Assembly: GCA_964036315.1 (NCBI GenBank)
Contig: OZ038510.1
Span: forward strand, 83,807,819-83,871,818
Origin: Acanthosepion esculentum
Taxonomy: Eukaryota > Mollusca > Cephalopoda > Sepiida > Sepiidae
Direction: 5' to 3'
Length of the DNA stretch: 64,000 bases
In this document: positions 53,325 through 63,531 of the stretch, piece after piece
Layout of the letters: each line of letters starts with the position of its first letter
Numbering within the stretch: the first letter of the stretch is position 1
The notes under the pieces: model-generated
Database searches by the model: none
Told to the model about the DNA's origin: nothing
The model's input: the letters and a program-made list of their open reading frames with translations, nothing else
Translations under genes and position numbers: made by a program

Positions 53325-53500
53325 TTTCGTTATTTTCTGTGAATTGCCATGATGTCTTGGGAAAGATGGTGGAATGGCTTCCCTCTCATTCTCCACAGAT
53401 TCCCTTTCATTATTATCTGTGAATTGTCATATCTTCTGGAGAATGGACGTGGAATTGTTTCCTGATACTTTATCTGCTGATTTTTTTTTTTAAAGAATTG
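53325..53500. repeat. Dispersed ~85-bp tandem repeat, locus 1
   Basis: TTTCTGTGAATTGCCATGATG and TTATCTGTGAATTGTCATAT mark two units, also with CACAGATTCCCTTTCATTAT. A related pair is at 55965-56125. Confidence 0.65.
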
Positions 53501-53835
53501 TTCTTCCAGGCAGCAAACCAAGCAAGGGTGCCCATTTTACCCTCAGATTTTTCTCCGATTATTAAGGCGAAAATGAAGGTAAGCTGTGAGCCCTTGCTTT
53601 AGACTTGGATCCTCGATTATCGCTTTCGCCCACAAATAACTGTTACCCATCACGCACATCATTTGATCTCCATCAAGTTTATTTTATTTTCCATCACATC
53701 TGTCTTGTTTCGAGCATCGTCACTACCTTACCGCATACATCAGGGAATCCCTTGATACACTTGTGCGCGATCACGTCCCTCGACAATTTCTACACCATTG
53801 TTTCTCTAAATAAATGTTGTCATTTTCATTTGCGT
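53501..53835. other. Unassigned sequence
   Basis: No feature recognised. Confidence 0.35.
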
Positions 53836-54110
53836 ATCATATGTGATGCTTCCTTGGGTGATCATGTCTCTTTCGTTTTATGACTGACTAAGTAGAAAGT
53901 TATTCCACAGTATGCGTCTGTTTTTTTTTGTTGCAATAGACTAGTTGCTAGCCATGGCTATAGTCCAGTCTGTCCTGCGATTCACCCATAGCTTGTAGGG
54001 AAGATGGCGTTATCTCTTTCCAAATGGTATTTGCGCCTAAGTGAATATAAGGAACCCGTCTGGAATTCGAACTCCGCTCTCCGATTTCTCATTTTGAGCC
54101 GACATCCATT
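53836..54110 (-). mobile_element. tRNA-Arg-like SINE, inverted
   Basis: Matches the 8-kb units: GGTGATCATGTCTCTTTCG, GACTAGTTGCTAGCCATGGC, ACCCATAGCTTGTAGGGAAG and GGAATTCGAACTCCGCTCTC (B box inverted). Confidence 0.65.
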
Positions 54111-54945
54111 ACACCCCAACGCTCTTAATTGTCAATGCCCTTAATCCCGCTCCCGCCTTATTTTCAATATCAGGAGTAACTCTCTCAACACTAATGTAAA
54201 GGAAACTTATTTGTTTTCGTCAACGCTCTGACGATGGTAATTTTCTGAAGCATTAACGATTCCGTCTTTATTTTACAATTCATCAAATCTACCATTTTCT
54301 AATGATCGACACATCCCACTTATCTTTCGCGTTCATCGGAGATCCTTACTAGGGGACGAGGCTAACATCCCACCGACAGGTTTCGAATAAAATGGCTTCT
54401 GAGACGCATGCCGAATTAAAACATTAACTCGTGGACTGAACCTTCCGAGAAAAAAAAAACTGTATGATTAGTTTTATTCCGAACTTCCGCTAAGCGCCCT
54501 GTTCTGCAAATCAGTCAATAATGAATCGTAGATCTTGTCTGTAGAATCCGGTTCCTGCTCACCAAACCCTTTGCTCTTATTCAGTTCTTGCCTGGATTTT
54601 GGCTCTCCGGAATCGGAGACAAGTCATACGTCTAGCCGTCTCGGCACCATAAGGCTAACTCAAAAATGAAATCAGTTCTGTTTAATGGTGTTTTCCACAA
54701 AAGATTTCACAAAATTATGAACCTGTCAGTATTAGCTAAATGTGATTCAATGAAAACGTAATAAAATAAAAGCGACTGGATTATTGAATAAAGACTTGAA
54801 GTAAAATATCTCTGTTTATCTTCCTAACTAAATTATGGACGTACATGTCCAATACAGTAATTAAGACAACGGTCACTGACAACGCTTTGGCTTGACTGGA
54901 TTCAAATTTAACGGTAGAGGAAATCACAATGGAATCATCGGTTTT
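54111..54945. other. Unassigned sequence
   Basis: No feature recognised. Confidence 0.35.
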
Positions 54946-55575
54946 TAACGTCATATAAAACGCACGTTGTATTAACAACATCGTATAAAACACACGTTAT
55001 ATTCCCAACGTCGTACAAAACGCACGTTATATTCCCAACGTCGTAAAAAATACGCCCGTTATATTCCCAACGTTGTATAAAACGCACGTTATATTCCCAA
55101 CATCGTATAAAACGCACATTATATTCTCAACGTCATATAAAACGCACGTTATATTCCCAACGTCGTATACAATACGCCCGTTATATTCCCAACGTCGTAC
55201 AAAACGCACGTTATCTTACCAACGTCGTACAAAACGCACGTTATATTAGCAACGTCGTACAAAACGCACGTTATATTCCCAACGTCGTATAAAATTCACC
55301 CGTTATATTCCCAACGTCGTATAAAATTCACCCGTTATATTCCCAACGTCATACAAAACGCCCGTTATATTCCCAACGTCGTATAAAACGCACGTTATAT
55401 TTCCAATGTCGTATAAAACGCACGTTATATTCCCAACGTCGTATAAAACGCGCGTTATATTCTCAACGTCATATAAAACGTACGTTATATTCCTAACGTC
55501 GTATAAAACGCACGTTATATTCCCAACGTCGTTTAAAACGCACGTTATATTACCAACGTCGTATAAAACACAACG
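54946..55575. repeat. 30-bp minisatellite, about 21 units
   Basis: The unit is AACGTCGTATAAAACGCACG plus TTATATTCCC. Substitutions are scattered and most units are exactly 30 bp. Ten codons per unit explains the open frames on both strands. Confidence 0.95.
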
Positions 55576-55964
55576 TCCTCATCCCCCTTTGAATTTCGGA
55601 GGACTATAGAAAGTGAGGTGGAATGAATGAAAGAAAATCAAGAAAGAGTTTGACTTGTTATGCAAAAAATAAATAGGATTTTAAAATTTAAAATATCATG
55701 GTTTACTTGTAATTGTATGACTCCCAGTATAAATAGTTATACATAATTATTGACTGATTTTATCATTGTGATATTTTTACATTATATCTAGTATTAAGAA
55801 TATAGTAACTAGGGTCTGCAAATTAGAGGAGAGAGTTATCAATGATAATTTTCGTACTTCGAATCCGCGGTTATCTCCCTTTAAAACTCTCTTTTTTATT
55901 TTTCAATGTACTTTTTTTTCACATAAAATTTTGGAAAGACAGTGGACGGGTTTCCCGTTAAATT
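55576..55964. other. Unassigned sequence
   Basis: No feature recognised. Confidence 0.35.
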
Positions 55965-56125
55965 TTCTACAGATTCCTTTTCTTTTTTATTTGTCAATTG
56001 CCATGGCATGTTGAGACAGGCAATGAAGTAGTTCCTTTTTTTCTCTACAGATTCATTATCTTCATTATGTATGAATTGCCATGACTTCTAAGGAAAACCA
56101 GTCGAGTGATTTCACGTTACTTTCA
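55965..56125. repeat. Dispersed ~85-bp tandem repeat, locus 2
   Basis: TTCTACAGATTCCTTTTC, GTCAATTGCCATGGCATG, CTCTACAGATTCATTATC and GAATTGCCATGACTTC parallel 53.3 kb. Confidence 0.6.
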
Positions 56126-56204
56126 GAAATTTCTTAAATATATGCCGATTACTTGACTCGTTAGGGCTGTGGTTACCAAACGGTGCGGTGGACCTCAAAG
56201 GTGC

Positions 56205-56745
56205 GGCGGAAAAGAAAAGCAGGTGAGGTGGAAAAGAAAAGCAGGTGAGGTGGAAAAGAAAAGCAGGTGAGGTGGAAAAGCATAGAAGTCGAGGCGGAAG
56301 AGGATAGCAGGTGAGGCAAAGAGGATACCAGGTAAAATGGAAGAGGATAGCAGATGAGGTGGATAAGGAAAGGAAATGAGGGGGAAGGGGTCAGAAGATG
56401 ATAGCAGTTTAGACGGAAGAGGATATCAGGTGAGGTGCAAGAGGATATCTGATGAGGTGGAAAAAGAAACGCAGGGGAGGTGGAAGATGGTAGCAGGTGA
56501 GGCGGGAGAGGAAAGCAGGTGAGGCGGGAGAGGATATCAGGTGAGATGGAAAAGGATAGTAGATGAGGCGGAAGAAGATAGCAGGTGAGACGGAAGAGGA
56601 TAGCAGGTGAGGCGGAAGAAGATAGCAGGTGAGACGGAAGAGGATAGCAGGTGAGGCGGAAGAGGATAGCAGGTGAGGCGGAAGAAGATAGCAGGTGAGG
56701 CGGTAGAGGATAGCAGGTGAGGCGGGAAGGGATAGCCGGTGAGTC
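56205..56745. repeat. 22-bp purine-rich minisatellite, about 25 units
   Basis: The unit is AGGATAGCAGGTGAGGCGGA plus AG. The plus strand is nearly all purine. Because 22 mod 3 is 1, the minus strand is read in all three phases in turn, yet stays open for 196 codons (22-residue period). Confidence 0.95.
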
Positions 56746-56964
56746 TGAATGCTTGAAAGTCAATCAAAGATTTGGAAACAGTTTCAAAATATTCTTATGA
56801 CAAAAGCCGCAAGCAAATTTCCATTTCGAAAATGCGGCCAAGAGAAAAATATACTGCATCTGTAACAGCACTGTACTGCTTCTGTAACAGCACTGGTGTG
56901 TCTAGTGCAACCTAGCCATTTTGAACCCAACGCTCTTCAAGCTATTTTGAATTCAAAATTTTCC

Positions 56965-57140
56965 ATCTTTTAGACTGGTTGCCATCCAAGGCTATAGAGG
57001 TCCGGCTGTCCTGTTACTTATCCAGAGCTGGTTGGCGGGGAGAGAAGAGATGGGGTTTCGTAACATTACCAAGGGGACATGTGCTTGGCTCCCTGATTTC
57101 TCGTCCCGAGCCGGGGAGAATTACACCACCGCACATCCGA
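56965..57140 (-). mobile_element. tRNA-Arg-like SINE, inverted, diverged
   Basis: GACTGGTTGCCATCCAAGGC, CTGTTACTTATCCAGAGCTG and a degenerate end near ACACCACCGCACATCC. Confidence 0.55.
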
Positions 57141-57598
57141 AGGAAATATATACAAATTCTTTTACCGCGTCATTTTTAAATGGAAAAAATAAAAAAATTG
57201 AAAATTTTATCTGGAATTCTCCTTTCATATATTACTAACAATTTTTTCTTCTATCGACATCGACCTTTCAAAATATAGGCGATCAGACTCTCCACAACTT
57301 TTGCCCCACGTTCCACCTATATGTTCGTCCCGTTGGAGGCTTGAAGCGTTCGTCTGTCTCTCTTACTCTCTGTATGCTCTGTGAGGCACACGTTTTTCAA
57401 GCCCACATTCTCATTATCTGTCCAGGAAATTTAATTTGCCCATTTCTGTTTTTGAGTATAAGTGTTCTTTTTGGTGCCATTGTCTTTATAATTACGTCCG
57501 CGAAATTCTCAGTCTTTTTCTCTATAACCACATTTCTATTGCCTCGAGTTACCTCTTTATCCGCGGGGGGGGGGGGTTGTTCAGCATTCACTGCCATG
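57141..57598. other. Unassigned sequence, possible LINE scrap
   Basis: Near 57400 the minus strand reads GQIMRMWA and upstream sequence resembles the RTE-like MRKxGL region of the 27-kb LINE; evidence is thin. A G9 run is at 57564. Confidence 0.25.
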
Positions 57599-58335
57599 CC
57601 GGTTGTAACAGCAAAATGGTCCAAATCGTGCAACAGCATAATTGTCCATTTCAAAAAAACTTTAATATCTAAAGAAAATAAATAAATAAGCTAATCGAGT
57701 TACTTTTTTCCAGGTTTTCAGATAAGACGTTTAGCCATCTTGACACCATATCTCGTAAGAATCACTGAAAACCCGTCTGAGTTATTCACCTAGAAAAAGA
57801 ACAGGTTAAAATCGTTTTGTGTCAGCCGAACTATCTTCACGACTGAGCACTGGTGAGAGGAAAAATATTATTCAGGCCTCCAGTAATGGTGCTAAATTTC
57901 ATACTCTGGCTTCTATCGTCAAAGTCCATTCAAGAACCATGAAGAGAACGGTGAATAAGTTTTAAAAAAGGGAACAGTAGAGAAGAAAACTGGATCAGAA
58001 GGTCACAGCAGGAAGAGGGATCATCATTTCAAATTAGAGCTAATAAGATCGATTAGAAAAGATCCAACTCAATTTATAAGGCTTTGGTACGTGAGAGAGA
58101 AGTTACAGCTATGACAGTCCAAAGAGCAGTGAAAAAAGAGAAAAAAAATGAAATCGTACGTGAAACCGGATGTAACAGTAACATTGTCCAAATCATGTAA
58201 CAGCATGGGATAATTGTCCATCCCACAAAAAAAAAGAAGCCACTAAATTTACTTTCTTATTTCCAGGTTTTCAGATAAGACATTTAGCCATCTTGACACT
58301 GTTTACCGTAAGAATCACTGAAAAACACGTTAGAT
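57599..58335. repeat. ~180-bp direct repeats flanking a transposase scrap
   Basis: GTAACAGCAAAATGGTCCAA...TTCCAGGTTTTCAGATAAGA...GTAAGAATCACTGAAAA at 57604-57770 recurs at 58169-58325. They bound a ~390-bp segment. Confidence 0.75.
57840..58165 (+). pseudogene. Transposase N-terminal (helix-turn-helix) remnant
   Basis: Across frameshifts: FHTLASIVKVHSRTMKRTVN (the helix-turn-helix), a basic linker with GTVEKK/SGxSRKRDHH-like residues, LELIRSIRKDPT and VTAMTVQRAVKKEKKNEIV-like sequence. This matches the two-HTH DNA-binding part of invertebrate Tc1/mariner-group transposases. No catalytic domain. Confidence 0.5.
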
Positions 58336-58362
58336 ATAAAATCCCTTTGATATATATATTCC

Positions 58363-58854
58363 CTGGGCCGGGCCAGGAAATTCTTCTCCCCTGAATCGAT
58401 CCTCCAAATTTACAAAGCAACCATCCGCCCTTGCATGGAGTATTGCTGCCATATATGGTCTGGAGCCCCTTCTGTTTGCCTCAAGGTTCTTGATAAGATC
58501 CAGAGACTGGTATGCAATGTAATTGGCCCTGATCTGGCTTCTCGTCTGCAGTCTCTCTCTCTCACAGTCGACGCTCACTGTCTCTTTTATAAATACTTCC
58601 ATGGTAATTGCTCCGATGAGCTGCTATCGCTGGTTCCCAGGTTCCATGAATTCAAGCGTCCTACGAGGCTGGCATCCCGTTCCCACCCTTTCACTGTTGA
58701 AACTGTTAAATGTAGACGTCTCTTCTACCCCAATAGCTTCATATCTCGCACCTCACGCCTATGGAACTCCCTTCCTCATTCCTGTTTCTCTGATGACAAT
58801 GATCTCCAACTATTCAAGTGTAACGTCAATCGTCATCTCCAGTTGCCTTGATCT
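58363..58854 (+). pseudogene. Jockey/CR1-type LINE, best-preserved C-terminus
   Basis: An open frame of 163 codons with no stop: GRARKFFSPESILQIYKATI, RPCMEYCCHIWSGAPSV, LDKIQRLVCNVIGPDLASRL, YKYFHGNCSDELLSLVPRF, TRLASRSHPFTVETVKCRR, and RTSRLWNSLPHSC ending HLQLP. The region lies after the RT catalytic motif and is the least damaged copy in the window. Upstream RT is absent: it starts abruptly at about 58360, a 5' truncation typical of LINEs. Confidence 0.8.
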
Positions 58855-58963
58855 ATCCTCTATCCTTCTCCACATCCTTTCCTCTAACTCTCCTACTTGC
58901 TCTCGCTCCAAATCCTCTGTAACCCCTTGCGTGCTAGTGGCTTCCAGCCTGGGATGAAAAGCT

Positions 58964-58970
<7 letters not shown>
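58855..58970 (+). mobile_element. LINE 3' UTR end
   Basis: Includes CCCTTGCGTGCTAGTGGC and CCTGGGATGAAAAG, the family 3' terminus, then (TA)n. Confidence 0.7.

Positions 58971-58971
<1 letters not shown>

Positions 58972-59033
<62 letters not shown>
58972..59033. repeat. (TA)n microsatellite
   Basis: TA run after the LINE. Confidence 0.95.
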
Positions 59034-59035
<2 letters not shown>

Positions 59036-59039
59036 GTTA

Positions 59040-59161
59040 ATGTATATCGCCTCTGAGTGTTGACTTCTATGTTCACTTTTTATATTTATATTTACATACG
59101 CTCTATCTCTGATATTGAGCACTTTATCCTATAAATATAGCACACCTTAAAACTATATTTC

Positions 59162-59165
<4 letters not shown>
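59040..59165. repeat. Short repeat shared with 2.7 kb
   Basis: CGCCTCTGAGTGTTGACTTC and TATGTTCACTTTTTATA match 2725-2760. Confidence 0.7.
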
Positions 59166-59224
<59 letters not shown>

Positions 59225-59250
59225 AAAAATATTTATATATATATATATTG
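59166..59250. repeat. (TA)n microsatellites
   Basis: Two TA runs; the second is at the 3' end of the inverted retrozyme. Confidence 0.95.
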
Positions 59251-59254
59251 TCAT

Positions 59255-59297
59255 CCACAGACAGACTGTTTCGTTGTATCACAGTTCATCAGTGTGG
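59255..59297 (-). ncRNA. Type I hammerhead (copy C1), stem II degraded
   Basis: Stem I CCACA/TGTGG is intact, CTGATGA and GAAA are intact and the GTC triplet is present. Stem II is ACTGT/ACAAC with the two pairs next to the core lost. Confidence 0.7.
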
Positions 59298-59566
59298 CTA
59301 GACGTCCGGTTGCCTCTGGCTAGAATCGAAAACCGGCTGAATTCGCGTCAGTCGGAAATTTTACCCTGTAGCCGTTGGCTCACGGCAGAGAAGAAGGTGA
59401 ATTTAAGCGTATTTATTTTTAGATAAACACACAGTGACTGAGAGAACTCGATTCGATTTACCGAAGAGTCTTGCATTATTAGGCGTAATAGTCACTGTTT
59501 ACAAACCCACACATCCTCCCCTGAGAGCTCAAACGAAATAAATTTTTCAGAAGTATATAGTGTCAT

Positions 59567-59609
59567 CCACAGACAGACTGTTTCGCTGTATCACAGCTCA
59601 TCAGTGTGG
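59567..59609 (-). ncRNA. Type I hammerhead (copy C2), all core positions intact
   Basis: Stem I CCACA/TGTGG, CTGATGA, stem II GCTGT/ACAGC with a GAT loop, GAAA, stem III ACA/TGT with a GTC loop, and the GTC triplet with C complementary to g59572. Identical to copy B except for one loop base. Confidence 0.82.
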
Positions 59610-59625
59610 CTAGACGTCCGGTTGC

Positions 59626-59638
59626 CCCTCTCTCTCTC

Positions 59639-59722
<84 letters not shown>
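59626..59722. repeat. (CT)n(TA)n microsatellite
   Basis: CT run then TA run, upstream (minus sense) of the retrozyme dimer. Confidence 0.95.
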
Positions 59723-59723
<1 letters not shown>

Positions 59724-59758
59724 TAAAGAGTCAGGAACTACCTACCTATGTTTCTTCT

Positions 59759-59799
59759 AACTGGATCTTCAGGTTAAACCAGCTTACCCTGAAGATCCA
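59759..59799. repeat. 13-bp inverted repeat hairpin
   Basis: CTGGATCTTCAGG and CCTGAAGATCCAG (complementary arms) around a 14-bp loop. Confidence 0.85.
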
Positions 59800-60080
59800 G
59801 TCAGGTGTAACATATAGGATTATATTATAGGCTCTATAGGATTATATTATACCTTTGCTCTACTTAGCGTATTGAGTACTCTACGTTTTATCTTAATTAC
59901 TCGATTCGTTTTTTTTTCTTCTTTGGACTGGAAATTTAAGACGCTTGACGATTTTTCGGAGGTTTCTAGTTCTTTTTTTAAATTTTTTTCCAATTTTTTC
60001 CTCGGTTACCAGTTTGTTTTGATATACTTACAATTTGTTCCGTCCGAGTTTTCTTTACCAACCGAGTATAATTATTAGTA

Positions 60081-60434
60081 AAAAAAAAACGGGAATTTTC
60101 AACAATCCAATAAAACCAAGAGTGATGGAAGAAAAATATTTAATTCATAGTAATTGAAACCTTAAAACATGCCATTTAAGAAACAATGATGGAATTTTCA
60201 TTTTTTAAAAATTACGTCCTGTAGATGGCGTCCTACTGTACGAATGCATTCTTGAAATCTGCTGTTGAGATTCCTCATTGACTGCTGCAACATCTCAGCT
60301 GGGATACTGTGAATTTCATTCTCGTTACTAAAATGGCAAAATGATTATTGCTCAAGGTCACTGTCTCGCAGTGTTGCCACTTGCTCATGTCTGGCAATAC
60401 GCACTTCAAAAATTCCTGTTTTTTGGGGTCACCC
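60081..60434 (-). mobile_element. Short mariner-group element, copy 2 (inverted)
   Basis: The reverse complement of 26574-26940 with ~85-90% identity by eye. It retains the QQSMRN...FEECIR transposase tail on the minus strand. The end GGGGTCACCC precedes TA; the other end is eroded into an A run. Confidence 0.8.
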
Positions 60435-60521
<87 letters not shown>

Positions 60522-60535
60522 GTATGTATATATAT
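60435..60535. repeat. (TA)n(TATG)n microsatellite
   Basis: Starts at the mariner target TA. Confidence 0.95.
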
Positions 60536-60639
60536 GTTTTATTTAAGATAACATACAAGTTACTACGATCAAGCATTTTAAGTAATTTTTCTTGTGTTCA
60601 AACAAGTGTGTTCTTTTTGGGACACGGAGTGTGTAGAAA

Positions 60640-60735
60640 CTGTCCAAATGTTCTATAATTCCAAGCGCTTTCGGCTATCTTTTTAGCCATTATCAAGGAC
60701 GATTTTATTTTTGCTTTTTAATTGGGAGTATGTGC
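60640..60735 (-). repeat. Penelope-associated repeat with hammerhead-like core
   Basis: Minus strand 60699-60659: TCC, TTGATAA, a GGCTA/TAGCC hairpin, GAAAGCGCTT, GGA. TCC/GGA would be stem I and the self-complementary AGCGCT stem III. The core has two changes from CTGATGA. A relative follows the Penelope-like frame at 38116. Confidence 0.4.
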
Positions 60736-60938
60736 TGTGTGTATGTTTCTAGAGTTATAGCAATGTTTTATTTTCCGAACACAGTTAGCACATTGTGGCC
60801 GTGTTCGTAGTTAATATTATTGAGTTTTGACTTTTGTGTATTGGAACACAAGAAAAATTAAATAAAAAGCTTAATTGCAGTACCTTGTTTGTCGCCTTTA
60901 ATGAAACATGTATAAATGAAGGATTTCTGCCTAAATAC

Positions 60939-60942
<4 letters not shown>

Positions 60943-61024
<82 letters not shown>
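60943..61024. repeat. (TA)n(GA)n microsatellite
   Basis: TA run then GA run, ending at the MITE. Confidence 0.95.
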
Positions 61025-61028
<4 letters not shown>

Positions 61029-61385
61029 GTCCATAAACTTCGTGTGCATTTTAAACAATTTATAACTTTATTTGTGTTTACGGTAGGAATAATCTGTAAA
61101 AATGTTATAAAGTTTAATGTACCTAGTTTTAAGTATAGCTAAAATAACTTATGTGATTTCAGGCATTACTGTAAATCAGTTGGCAAATGTTTTCTGTGAA
61201 CTGCAAAATCGTATTACCCTTTGTATTGCTAATGATGGAGGACATGTGGAAACTTAAATAAAATTTCAATAAAACCTTAAAAAATATAGATTTACTTCTT
61301 TCTAATCCTTTTTTACAGATTATTTCTATTACAAATACAAATAAAGTTATAATTTTTTTGAAGTACACACGAACTTTATGGACAT

Positions 61386-61388
<3 letters not shown>
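61025..61388. mobile_element. Non-autonomous TIR element (MITE), copy 2
   Basis: GGGTGTCCATAAACTTCGTG at the left is mirrored by CACGAACTTTATGGACATCC at the right; inverted repeats extend about 55 bp through AACTTTATTTGTGTTTACGG-type sequence. The more complete of the two copies. Confidence 0.85.

Positions 61389-61460
<72 letters not shown>
61389..61460. repeat. (TA)n microsatellite
   Basis: Starts at the MITE's right end. Confidence 0.95.
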
Positions 61461-62093
61461 CTCAAGTTCTACCATCTGAATCATAAGGATATGTAAAAGA
61501 TTTTCATGTGAAAATCTTCTGAGAAGGGCAAATGGTATATGTCTGTTGAGGGTTACAATTATTGCATTTATTGCACAAGAGAATAATTCTCGATTGTTTG
61601 GTCAGTAACGTTTAAAGTTTAAATTCTCTCAAAGATGCCAGACAGTCAAAAAAAGCACGTTAAAAAGATATTAAAATGTTTCATTAATTAAAAATCTTCA
61701 CTTCCAATCTAATGCCGAGATAATTTCACCTAAAATAGAAAATCATCGAAGAAAATGAAAAAAGATCAGAAACTTTCAGTCGCTAAAAACTGAGACCCAC
61801 TTTGGTAATCAATAATTCCGACTTCTGTTTCGGGGGGAACAGTCAGCAGGTGGTTGGTGTTTGGGACATTGTTTGGCAAATATATTTTGAGAAAGATTCA
61901 TTTCCAGAATTAATTTTGGGTTAAGCGATTGAAAGCAAAAATGGTTTTCAGTTCAGTGGAACCAACGCTGGAATTTCGGTATATTTATTAAACATTGCAA
62001 CTTTTCTTTTTATTTCATACTTATTTGGAAATATCTACATTAAGAAAAACGTAAGTATTTATATGTGTAGATATTGGTGTTTGTGTAGTGTAC
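61461..62093. other. Unassigned sequence
   Basis: Only a hairpin AAGATTTTC/GAAAATCTT near 61499-61520 stands out. Confidence 0.35.
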
Positions 62094-62097
62094 TTAT

Positions 62098-62144
<47 letters not shown>

Positions 62145-62176
62145 TTGGTGTATGTGTAGTGTACTGTACTTAGATT

Positions 62177-62209
<33 letters not shown>

Positions 62210-62241
62210 GAACAGGCTGGAATAGATATAAACAGACGGTT

Positions 62242-62300
<59 letters not shown>

Positions 62301-62375
62301 TATACTGGGTGGCAGGGAGTGAAGAAAAAGTGTAGATAGATAGATAGATAGTTAGATAGATAGATAGGATCAGAC

Positions 62376-62423
<48 letters not shown>

Positions 62424-62425
62424 CA
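62094..62425. repeat. (GATA)n arrays, five blocks
   Basis: Blocks at about 62097-62141, 62174-62210, 62240-62300, 62332-62367 and 62378-62422, with related spacers (TTGGTGTATGTGTAGTGTAC twice). Confidence 0.95.
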
Positions 62426-62439
62426 AGAAATTTCCGCGA

Positions 62440-62995
62440 TTGAGAAGTTCGACTGAAGAAACTGTTAGCATAGGACTTACGGTTTCATATAGCTATTTTA
62501 ACTGTAAAATGATGAGACTTATCTACCAATCTAGTACTGCGTTTAAATTCAAAAATCTAGGTACCAAAGAGAAAAGCCCATCAGAGCAATTACCGTGAAC
62601 ATACTTATCAGATTAAGAAACTGTTAGCATAGAACTTACGGTTACATCTAGCCATTTCAACTGTAAAATGATGAGACCTAACTGCCAATCTAGTACTGCT
62701 CTTAAATTCATAAAGTCTAGGTACCAAAAAGGAAAACACATCAGAACAATTACCATGAACATTCTTATCAGATTAAGAAACTGTCAGCATAGAACTTACG
62801 GTTACATATGACCATTTCAACAGTAAAATGATGAGACCTACCTGCCAATCTAGTACTGCGCTTAAATTTTAAAAATCTAGGTACCATAGAGGAAAGTTCA
62901 TCAGAATAAGTACCATGAAAGTATTTGCAGAAAAAGGAACAGAAAATCCACGACCAATAACATTCCAGATTTTTCTTCGCGTTTCAGAAAGAATA

Positions 62996-63060
<65 letters not shown>

Positions 63061-63320
63061 GAGAACCAGACATGATGTAGGCGTAATCTTCAAAGGAAAA
63101 ACAAATGCGAGACGAATGGGACATATGTAAACTTGTTTGTGGAGAGGAAAAACCGTCTAGCATGAGATAGTGAACAAATATTCTTAGCTGCAGACTTAAC
63201 AATTGATACAATATACTCTTTCCACAGCATGTCAGCTGAAAACGTTAAAGCGAAAAGCCGTAAAAAGTCACTCTCCTGGAGGTCAGTATCAGTATATCCT
63301 GGAGGTCATATATAAAAGAA
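62440..63320 (-). pseudogene. Jockey/CR1-type LINE, inverted, with the same 160-bp triplication
   Basis: GAAACTGTTAGCAT at about 62458, 62617 and 62777 starts three 160-bp blocks with the same junction (CTTATCAGATTAAG) as at 24.3-24.8 kb. LINE sequence continues to ~63300 with a (TA)n at 63001-63058 inside. The 3' UTR is missing, replaced by GATA arrays. Confidence 0.7.
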
Positions 63321-63531
63321 TATTTTATAAGTATTCACATAAATGCCTTCTTCGGTTTTGAGGCATAAAATTAATTAAAATATACCCAGAAAAGGTTTTT
63401 TCTCTAAAGGAATTACATCTTAATGCATGGCATTTGAGGGTCCCCGAATGTGAACAGTCGAAGGGGCTTACCTATTATTTGACCTCTAGTCCTATATTGG
63501 CGCGTTATTACCAATTTAAAATTTACATTCT

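Larger units (their letters stand above)
59249..59625 (-). mobile_element. Hammerhead SINE / retrozyme dimer (copies C1 and C2)
   Basis: On the minus strand: ribozyme C2, a body with TTTGTAAACAGTGACTATT and CACTGTGTGTTTATCTAAAA, a tRNA-like part (A-box region near GCCAACGGCTACAGGGTAA, B box CCGGTTTTCGATTC), then ribozyme C1 and (TA)n. Predicted cleavage sites are 312 nt apart, so one unit is bounded by two ribozymes. 5' of C2 only a few bases (CCGGACGT) of another unit remain before a CT tract. Confidence 0.85.

Noticed and set aside
54215..54262. Hammerhead-like CTGACGATGG near 54.23 kb
   Set aside because: No GAAA at the right distance and no stem II pairing.
56173..56763. 196-codon Leu-Ser-Pro repeat protein
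   Set aside because: Produced by the 22-bp minisatellite read in rotating phase; no other coding evidence.
57700..57730. Splice acceptor (polypyrimidine then TTCCAG) in two copies
   Set aside because: It lies within a duplicated 180-bp repeat, and no exon-like frame follows.
61496..61521. Histone-mRNA-type or terminator hairpin
   Set aside because: AT-rich 9-bp stem with the wrong loop and no adjacent gene.
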